DNA from: an uncultured Bacilli bacterium
GTDB taxonomy: Bacteria > Bacillota_I > Bacilli_A > RF39 > UBA660
Assembly (NCBI GenBank): GCA_948497845.1
Contig: CAOOMX010000002.1
Location: forward strand, 1 to 11,678
DNA length: 11,678 nt
Reading direction: 5' to 3'
This document shows positions 7,778 to 11,678 of this stretch, one piece after another. The notes below the pieces were generated by a model that made no database searches, had not been told where the DNA came from, and saw only the letters and a list, made by a program, of their open reading frames with translations. Each line of letters starts with the position of its first letter. Position 1 is the stretch's first letter. The position numbers and the translations under genes were made by a program.

Positions 7778-8311
7778 ATGAAAAAAAAGTTTAATTATTT
7801 AATAAGAATATCAATGCTTATTCTTGTTCTAATAATTACGAAAACATCAACAAGAGCAATTGAAGCCAAAGTTGAAAATGATAATATAAATAAAACAATA
7901 AATTTATCCACAATGGCTTTAAAAGTCATCGAAGTAAATAAAAATGATAAATATGCAGCTATAGATTCATACACAGGGGATTTAACAGGATATTCATTTG
8001 ATTGTCCGTTATGTAATGGAACACTGGCATGTGCTCCGAAATACAATATTAAAGATGGAACAACCACATATGAAGATATAGATTATGGGAAAGTAAGAAT
8101 TGTAGCATCAAGCAAAAATCTATCATGTGGAACCATTGTTAGATTCAAAAGTGATCGTATATCTGATGAAGAAGTCTTTGCTATTGTACTAGATAGAGGA
8201 GTAAGAGGAAATGCTTTAGACTTACTAGTACCAAGTGAAAAATATGCAATGGATAATATAGGAAGAAGTTCAATTAACTATGAAGTATTAAGAAATGGTT
8301 GGGAAAGATAA
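7778..8311 (+). CDS. Secreted 3D-domain protein (YabE-type C-terminal domain)
   Basis: A positively charged start and a hydrophobic run (about residues 8-20) followed by a cleavage-like TRA (25-27) make a signal peptide, so the 177-residue product is probably exported. The C-terminal half resembles the 3D domain of YabE, resuscitation-promoting factor and MltA-like wall enzymes: TGYS at 70-73, IVASSKNLSCGTIVRF in the position of the usual 'AVDPSVIPLGT' stretch, LDRGVRGNALDLLVP with Asp139 and Asp148. The DUF348 and G5 domains of full-length YabE are absent. Four cysteines (76, 79, 85, 117), two of them as CPLC, lie in the exported domain, which is unusual. By position it replaces yabE between tatD and ksgA. 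A role in peptidoglycan remodelling is inferred; no catalytic activity is shown by sequence. Confidence 0.78.
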   Translation: MKKKFNYLIRISMLILVLIITKTSTRAIEAKVENDNINKTINLSTMALKVIEVNKNDKYAAIDSYTGDLTGYSFDCPLCNGTLACAPKYNIKDGTTTYEDIDYGKVRIVASSKNLSCGTIVRFKSDRISDEEVFAIVLDRGVRGNALDLLVPSEKYAMDNIGRSSINYEVLRNGWER

Positions 8312-9087
8312 TGAAAGCAAAGAAAAAATTTGGTCAAAACTTTCTCATAGATAATTTTTACATCAATAGCATAATCGAAGCCATTGATGTTTTTTCTACA
8401 GATTTAATTATTGAAATAGGACCTGGACATGGAGCCTTAACAAAGAGATTAAAAGAAAAAGGAAAAAAATTAATAGCATATGAAGTAGATGTAGATTTAA
8501 AACCAATCTTAAACAAATATGAAGATGAAAAAACAGAAATAATTTACCAAGATTTTTTAACAGCAGACTTAAGTATATATAAAAAGGCAAAAAATATCAC
8601 TATCGTAGGTAATTTACCATATTACATAACAACCCCAATAATAGAGCATATAATAAAAGAAGAGATAAACCCAAAAGAAATGATCATGATGGTTCAAAAA
8701 GAAGTAGCAGATCGCTTTTTAGCGGAAGTTCATACGAAAGAATATGGTTATTTTACGCTTTTCTTACGTTACTTTTTTGATATAACAAGAGTTATCAACG
8801 TACCATCTAGTGCCTTTAATCCGATGCCAAAGGTAGAAAGTACGGTTATAAAATTACAAAGAAGAGAAAATAGACCAGATATAGACATCAAACAGTATGA
8901 AGAAGTATTAAAAAGTAGTTTCAGTCAAAAAAGAAAACAACTAAAAAACAACTTAAGTGGTTATGATTGGGACAAGGTAAAAGAGATATTAGCAAGCTAT
9001 AACATAAATGAAAAAGCAAGGGCAGAAGAGATACCAGAAGAAGTATTTATTGAAATTGCTAAAGTAATTAATAAAGACTCATTATAA
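8311..9087 (+). CDS. ksgA: 16S rRNA (adenine(1518)-N6/adenine(1519)-N6)-dimethyltransferase
   Basis: KsgA (RsmA) dimethylates two adjacent adenines in the 3' hairpin of 16S rRNA late in 30S assembly. The 258 residues open with KKKFGQNFLID, the classic N terminus. The SAM-binding motif EIGPGHGALT begins at Glu35, Glu58 and Asp81 follow, and the catalytic NLPY is at 101-104. FNPMPKVESTV closes the core domain, and a helical C-terminal domain includes SFSQKRKQLKNNL. The ATG overlaps the stop of the 3D gene by one base. The frame is open from a TTG at 8299, but homologues start at the ATG. In B. subtilis rnmV (RNase M5) sits just before ksgA; here it is absent. Expression is likely from both the T-box operon and the promoter in tatD. 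Confidence 0.97.
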   Translation: MKAKKKFGQNFLIDNFYINSIIEAIDVFSTDLIIEIGPGHGALTKRLKEKGKKLIAYEVDVDLKPILNKYEDEKTEIIYQDFLTADLSIYKKAKNITIVGNLPYYITTPIIEHIIKEEINPKEMIMMVQKEVADRFLAEVHTKEYGYFTLFLRYFFDITRVINVPSSAFNPMPKVESTVIKLQRRENRPDIDIKQYEEVLKSSFSQKRKQLKNNLSGYDWDKVKEILASYNINEKARAEEIPEEVFIEIAKVINKDSL

Positions 9088-9110
9088 TTATTAGAAATAA
9101 TGAGTTTTTT
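9074..9110 (+). terminator. Intrinsic terminator overlapping the ksgA stop
   Basis: ACTCATTAT (9077-9085) pairs perfectly with ATAATGAGT (9097-9105) around an 11-base loop, followed by TTTTTT. The 5' arm includes the last sense codons and first stop base of ksgA, so the terminator is embedded in the gene end. Confidence 0.88.
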
Positions 9111-9111
9111 C

Positions 9112-9142
9112 TTGACATTTACCCAGGGGTATAGCTTATGAT
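9112..9142 (+). promoter_or_regulatory. MerR-type promoter with 19-base spacer
   Basis: TTGACA (9112-9117) and TATGAT (9137-9142) are separated by 19 bases, longer than the 17 preferred by sigma-A but typical of promoters activated by MerR regulators, which underwind the DNA to realign the hexamers. The dyad at 9120-9131 sits within the spacer. It lies just before the MerR gene, implying autoregulation. Confidence 0.8.
9120..9131 (+). promoter_or_regulatory. Operator-like dyad for the MerR protein
   Basis: TACCC and GGGTA form a perfect inverted repeat around a central AG, close to the middle of the long promoter spacer, where MerR-family dimers bind. Assignment to the adjacent regulator rests on position. 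Confidence 0.7.
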
Positions 9143-9163
9143 GAAGAAGTAAAGGAGGAAATT

Positions 9164-9808
9164 GTGTTAATAAATGAAGTAGAAAGCAAGGTAGGATTAT
9201 CCAAAAAAAGCATTCGTTATTATGAAGAATTTAACTTACTAACACCAAGAAGAAACCAAGACAACAAATACAGAGTTTATACAAATGAAGACATAGAAAA
9301 GTTAAAGAAAATAAAATTTTTAAGAGAATTAGATATATCCATTAGAGATTTAAAATTATTAAATGAAGATAAATTATCTTTAGAAGACTGTTTAAAGAAT
9401 AAACTTAGTAGTATAAACAATCAAATTACGAAATACAAAGAAGTATGTGAAATGTGTAATGAAATAATAAGTAAAAAAGAAAGTTTTGATTCCTTAGAAA
9501 TAACAAATTATTTTCAAAAAATGAATACACTTAATAAGGAGGGATTTACAATGCGGGATATAAAAACAAACAAAAGAAAAAAAATAGTTGGAGCATGTTT
9601 ATCAAGCAGTTTTTTCATCGTCTTTTTTGGTTTTATAATAGGGATAATAAGTTATTTTCAACTAACCCAAGATGATAAGATACCATGGATAGTATATGCA
9701 TTTATTATTTTTCTATTAGCAACGCCATTAATAGGAATTATCGTAAATTTAATTAGCAGAATAAAAGAAATTTTAGGAGGAGAAGAAGATGAAGCTAGTA
9801 AATATTGA
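9164..9808 (+). CDS. MerR-family regulator with C-terminal membrane anchor
   Basis: Residues 1-70 form a MerR winged-helix domain (VGLSKKSIRYYEEFNLL, KYRVYT, IKFLRELDISIRDLK). A helical coiled-coil-like stretch (about 71-125) follows, then a basic segment and two predicted membrane helices (about 141-165 and 174-196). The tail RIKEILGGEEDEASKY resembles the ending of a clostridial subgroup of MerR proteins that have no ligand-binding domain but a membrane segment. It starts at GTG, with AAAGGAGG 5 bases before it. Cys95 and Cys98 form a CxxC in the helical region. It overlaps the next gene by 20 bases and sits behind its own 19-spacer promoter, so it probably activates itself and ybjQ. The signal is unknown; a membrane stress or envelope-acting compound is a guess from the topology. 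Confidence 0.88.
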   Translation: MLINEVESKVGLSKKSIRYYEEFNLLTPRRNQDNKYRVYTNEDIEKLKKIKFLRELDISIRDLKLLNEDKLSLEDCLKNKLSSINNQITKYKEVCEMCNEIISKKESFDSLEITNYFQKMNTLNKEGFTMRDIKTNKRKKIVGACLSSSFFIVFFGFIIGIISYFQLTQDDKIPWIVYAFIIFLLATPLIGIIVNLISRIKEILGGEEDEASKY

Positions 9809-10109
9809 TTATATACCAGGGTATGAAATAACGGAATGTTTAGGTATAGTAAAAGGCCAAATAGTTCAATCAAAAAATATAGGAAAGGACTTTATGGCAG
9901 GAATGAAAACGATTGTTGGAGGGGAAATCTCAAGTTATACAGAAATGATAGCAACAGCCAGAAGTATGGCAACCAAAAGAATGGTAGATGAAGCACAAAA
10001 CCTTGGAGCAGATGCTGTTATTAACATCAGATATGGTTCATCAACAGTAATGAGTGGAGCAGCAGAAATCATAGCTTATGGAACAGCTGTCAAGATAAAG
10101 AAACAATAA
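9789..10109 (+). CDS. YbjQ/UPF0145 family protein
   Basis: The 106-residue protein matches the YbjQ (UPF0145) family: an opening of IDYIPGYEI, then GIVKGQIVQSKNIGKDFMAG, a central run of conserved Ala/Arg/Met residues (MIATARSMATKRM) and the signature LGADAVINIRYGSS. Family members assemble into rings and have been described as possible heavy-metal-binding proteins, but the biochemical role is not established. An AGGAGG site (9775-9780) lies inside the end of the MerR gene, 8 bases before the ATG, and the genes overlap by 20 bases. This tight coupling means the regulator and the YbjQ protein are made together. It is cytosolic, with no signal or membrane segment. No terminator follows, so transcription may continue into the deaminase gene 60 bases later. 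Confidence 0.92.
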   Translation: MKLVNIDYIPGYEITECLGIVKGQIVQSKNIGKDFMAGMKTIVGGEISSYTEMIATARSMATKRMVDEAQNLGADAVINIRYGSSTVMSGAAEIIAYGTAVKIKKQ

Positions 10110-10169
10110 GAAATTATCTATTTATAAGAAGAAAAGTATGTTATGCTTATATAAAGGGAAGTGTAACAA

Positions 10170-10634
10170 ATGGACATAATGAAAGAAGCCATTATAGAAT
10201 CCATGGCAAATAAAGAAAACAATTATCAAAAAGGTGGACCTTTCGGAGCTGTAATTGTCTATAAAGGCAAAATAATTGCTAAAGCACATAATACAGTTAT
10301 AGAAAGTCATGATGCAACAGCGCATGCAGAGATAAATGCTATTAGAAAAGCATGTACAGTTTTAAATAGTCATGATTTAAGTGGATGCGTTTTGTATACA
10401 AGTACAGAACCATGTCCCATGTGTTTATCGGCAATCATATGGTCAAACATCAAAGAAGTATATTATGCCAACACGAAAGAAGATGCTAATGAAATAGGCT
10501 TTAGAGATGATATTATTTATGAATACCTAAAAGGAAAGAACAAAGACTTAATACATATTACGCAAGTAAATAGAGAAAAAGCCATAAAAGTATTTGAAGA
10601 TTTTAAAGAAAATCCAGACAAAAAAATATATTAA
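10170..10634 (+). CDS. guaD: GuaD-like guanine/nucleoside deaminase
   Basis: A zinc-dependent deaminase of the cytidine-deaminase superfamily, closest by eye to B. subtilis guanine deaminase GuaD, which converts guanine to xanthine in purine salvage. The 154-residue length matches GuaD (156). GGPFGAVIV is at 22-30, Asn41 fits the substrate-contacting Asn, HAEINAIRKAC supplies zinc ligand His52 and catalytic Glu54, and EPCPMC gives Cys82 and Cys85. The GuaD-like C-terminal segment (GFRDDIIYEYL, ending KKIY) distinguishes it from tRNA adenosine deaminase TadA, which lacks this ending. A GGGAAG site precedes the ATG. The 60-base gap after ybjQ has no clear promoter, so it may be served by read-through. 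Substrate assignment is by similarity; another nucleobase or nucleoside remains possible. Confidence 0.82.
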   Translation: MDIMKEAIIESMANKENNYQKGGPFGAVIVYKGKIIAKAHNTVIESHDATAHAEINAIRKACTVLNSHDLSGCVLYTSTEPCPMCLSAIIWSNIKEVYYANTKEDANEIGFRDDIIYEYLKGKNKDLIHITQVNREKAIKVFEDFKENPDKKIY

Positions 10635-10664
10635 AACTAACTTTAAAAACTAAAGTTAGTTTTT
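10633..10664 (+). terminator. Intrinsic terminator after the deaminase gene
   Basis: A perfect 13-base inverted repeat (10633-10645 with 10651-10663) around a 5-base AAAAC loop is followed by Ts and preceded by an A-rich stretch, so it may stop transcription in both directions. The 5' arm begins at the last base of the stop codon. It separates the deaminase from the fibre-like genes. Confidence 0.85.
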
Positions 10665-10750
10665 AAATGCTATAAATTAGGATAATTATAAATATTTAAT
10701 GTTTAATTATCTAGCGAATATCCAGTAACAACTTCATAATCTATTAGTGA

Positions 10751-10756
10751 AGGAGG
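10751..10756 (+). promoter_or_regulatory. Ribosome binding site of fibre-like gene 1
   Basis: AGGAGG lies 8 bases before the ATG at 10765 and only 4 before an out-of-frame ATG at 10761 that heads a three-codon frame. The same arrangement recurs 635 bases later. A CTTCA/TGAAG pairing (10732-10736 with 10748-10752) could cover its first bases. Confidence 0.85.
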
Positions 10757-10760
10757 AAAA

Positions 10761-10772
10761 ATGAATGAATAA
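10761..10772 (+). other. Three-codon frame overlapping the fibre gene start
   Basis: ATG AAT GAA TAA lies 4 bases after the AGGAGG and overlaps the true start by a shifted frame. It is repeated at 11396-11407. It may be a chance product of ATGAATGAAT or a start competing for the same ribosome binding site. Confidence 0.3.
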
Positions 10773-11349
10773 TGATGAATACAATGTATTTACAAAAGAT
10801 GAAAATGGAGTAAATTTATCCATTAATAACTTAGAAGTAGGATGTATTACCAATCAAAATCATAATTTTAGCATAGATACAGAAGGAAATATCGTGGCAA
10901 ATAGTATCTCTACAAAAGAAGGAATAAATCTAATGAATGCCCTTGAATATGAACCTTATGAAGGAAATACAATTAAATTAAAAGATAACAAAGAATTATA
11001 TGGAACAATCATAGAAAAAGGAAACAATATTAATGGAACATTTATAAAATTTTCAGATGGAACAATGATATGCTATGGGACAAAACAACATACAGTTAAG
11101 ATAACGCAAAAACTAAATGAAAGTCTTTATTATGGATACATAGATAGTGTTAGTGATTTTCCTATATCTTTTAAAGAACCACCAACAGTTTTTTTTAGTC
11201 ATCATACCATAGGATCTATCTTTGCCATTCAGCCATATAAAATAGAAACAATTACTAAAAGTCAAACTGGAGGAGTATATCCCATAGCTCCAAAGTTAAT
11301 AACTGAGGGTGTTTCCATTTCTTATTTTGCTATAGGAAAATATAAATAG
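10765..11349 (+). CDS. Phage-tail-fibre-like protein 1 (constant head, variable tail)
   Basis: The 194-residue product has no signal peptide or membrane helix. Its first 48 residues ([15 protein letters not shown] ... [14 protein letters not shown]) are nearly identical to the next gene and resemble the beta-rich 'F-x-x-D-x-x-G-N' segments of phage tail fibre and baseplate proteins. The C-terminal part contains NGTFIKFSDGTMICYGT and ends in SYFAIGKYK, a pattern seen at the C terminus of fibre-like proteins of Bacillota phages. It has its own AGGAGG site and follows the deaminase terminator. There are no capsid, sheath or tube genes beside it, so it could be a domesticated fibre, part of a tailocin locus beyond the window, or a cell-surface adhesin. 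Family resemblance is good; the function is inferred. Confidence 0.72.
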   Translation: MNNDEYNVFTKDENGVNLSINNLEVGCITNQNHNFSIDTEGNIVANSISTKEGINLMNALEYEPYEGNTIKLKDNKELYGTIIEKGNNINGTFIKFSDGTMICYGTKQHTVKITQKLNESLYYGYIDSVSDFPISFKEPPTVFFSHHTIGSIFAIQPYKIETITKSQTGGVYPIAPKLITEGVSISYFAIGKYK

Positions 11350-11543
11350 CGAATATCCAGTAGCAACTTCATAATCTATTAGTGAAGGAGGAAAAATGAA
11401 TGAATAATGATGAATACAATGTATTTACAAAAGATGAAAATGGAATAAATTTATCAATTAATAACTTAGAAGTAGGGTGCATTACCAATCAAAATAATAA
11501 GTTTAGCATAGATACAGAAGGAAATATTATGGCAAATAGTATC
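11347..11543 (+). repeat. Direct repeat copy 2: leader plus constant head of fibre-like gene
   Basis: This is the second copy of the 197-base block, exactly 635 bases after the first. Its first three bases are the TAG stop of fibre-like gene 1, so the unit boundary lies at the gene boundary. Only one of nine differences falls in the leader; the rest are in the coding part, giving V-I, H-N, N-K and V-M changes and four silent ones. Confidence 0.95.
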
Positions 11544-11678
11544 CAAGTAGCTAATAATACAAACACAAATATAAGTTATGAAGAAATATTTGATAAGATA
11601 TATCCGGTTGGATCTATTTACTTATCAGTAAATAATACAAATCCTAGTCAAATTTTTGGAGGAGCTTGGGAACAAATT
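11400..11678 (+). CDS. Phage-tail-fibre-like protein 2, 5' part
   Basis: The visible 93 codons start behind an AGGAGG site identical to that of the previous gene. Residues 1-48 repeat its constant head with four substitutions. From residue 49 the sequence is unrelated to gene 1. It leads through YEEIFDKI into [15 protein letters not shown] and FGGAWEQI, the well-known linker of Bacillota phage tail fibre and baseplate proteins that usually introduces a longer receptor-binding or fibre domain. The gene runs off the window still open, so its length and C-terminal domain are unknown. It lies 50 bases after gene 1 without an intervening terminator, so the two may be co-transcribed, and more units could follow. 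Confidence 0.8.
   Translation, partial: MNNDEYNVFTKDENGINLSINNLEVGCITNQNNKFSIDTEGNIMANSIQVANNTNTNISYEEIFDKIYPVGSIYLSVNNTNPSQIFGGAWEQI

Larger units (their letters stand above)
10712..10908 (+). repeat. Direct repeat copy 1: leader plus constant head of fibre-like gene
   Basis: This 197-base block recurs at 11347-11543 with nine substitutions and no gaps. It spans about 50 bases of leader, the ribosome binding site, and the first 48 codons of the fibre-like gene. Similarity ends abruptly after the codons for NSI. Confidence 0.95.

Noticed and set aside
8299..8310. TTG start four codons upstream for ksgA
   Set aside because: Homologues begin at the sequence encoded from the ATG at 8311, which is preceded by GGGAAAG and overlaps the upstream stop in the usual coupled manner.
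9446..9457. CxxC (Cys95, Cys98) in the MerR protein as a metal-sensing site
   Set aside because: It lies in the helical linker rather than at the positions used by metal-sensing MerR proteins, and the protein lacks their metal-binding loop. It was left as an observation only.
10138..10153. Promoter just before the deaminase gene (TATGTT, TATATA)
   Set aside because: No -35 element is found at 16-18 bases from either hexamer, and such -10-like strings are common in this AT-rich sequence.
10735..10743. CATAATCTA in the fibre gene leader matches the -10 pattern of mother-cell sporulation sigma factors (CATA-NNN-TA)
   Set aside because: The matching -35 is poor or badly spaced (GAATATC at 12 bases), and a start 7 bases downstream would fall on the ribosome binding site. 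One short match in AT-rich DNA is not enough.
10670..11678. Prophage or tailocin call for the right end
   Set aside because: Only two fibre-like genes are visible. There is no integrase, capsid, tail tube, sheath, holin or attachment site, so a prophage cannot be supported from this window.

Overview
The window is strongly AT-rich, densely packed and entirely plus-strand. It uses the standard bacterial code (TGA is a stop and Trp is TGG) and most genes have clear AGGAGG-type ribosome binding sites. Gene content and order match the Bacillota 'pth-mfd-spoVT' and 'metS-tatD-3D protein-ksgA' neighbourhoods known from Bacillus subtilis. The SpoVT-type regulator, the tRNA-sensing T-box and the GuaD-like deaminase all point to a low-GC Bacillota, probably from a sporulating or formerly sporulating lineage. 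The exact order cannot be fixed from this window.

Layout. (1) 1-4075: the end of a YabB/TrmN6-type tRNA adenine methyltransferase, then peptidyl-tRNA hydrolase (pth) and the transcription-repair coupling factor Mfd, packed with gaps of 5-10 bases. (2) 4131-4680: spoVT, probably starting at a TTG codon, closed by a hairpin terminator. (3) 4695-9110: an extended -10 promoter, a methionine-type T-box leader, then a dUTPase-family gene, metS, tatD, a secreted 3D-domain protein and ksgA. Several of these genes overlap by 1-4 bases. A near-perfect vegetative promoter inside the 3' end of tatD should give the last two genes T-box-independent expression. A terminator overlaps the ksgA stop codon. (4) 9112-10664: a MerR-type promoter with a 19-base spacer and a dyad, then a membrane-anchored MerR regulator, a YbjQ/UPF0145 protein overlapping it by 20 bases, and a GuaD-like deaminase with a strong hairpin after it. 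(5) 10712-end: two tandem phage-tail-fibre-like genes. They share a 197-base, about 95 percent identical block covering the leader, ribosome binding site and first 48 codons, and then diverge completely. The second is cut by the window end.

How the genes work together. Regions 1-4 are mostly translation and genome upkeep: tRNA modification, tRNA recycling, Met-tRNA charging, rRNA dimethylation, coupled DNA repair and nucleotide clean-up. A small stress-responsive MerR/YbjQ unit and a purine-salvage deaminase follow. The least ordinary parts are the constant-head/variable-tail fibre-like pair at the right edge, the dUTPase homologue with substitutions in two catalytic motifs placed between the T-box and metS, and the membrane-anchored MerR with its own operator-like promoter.
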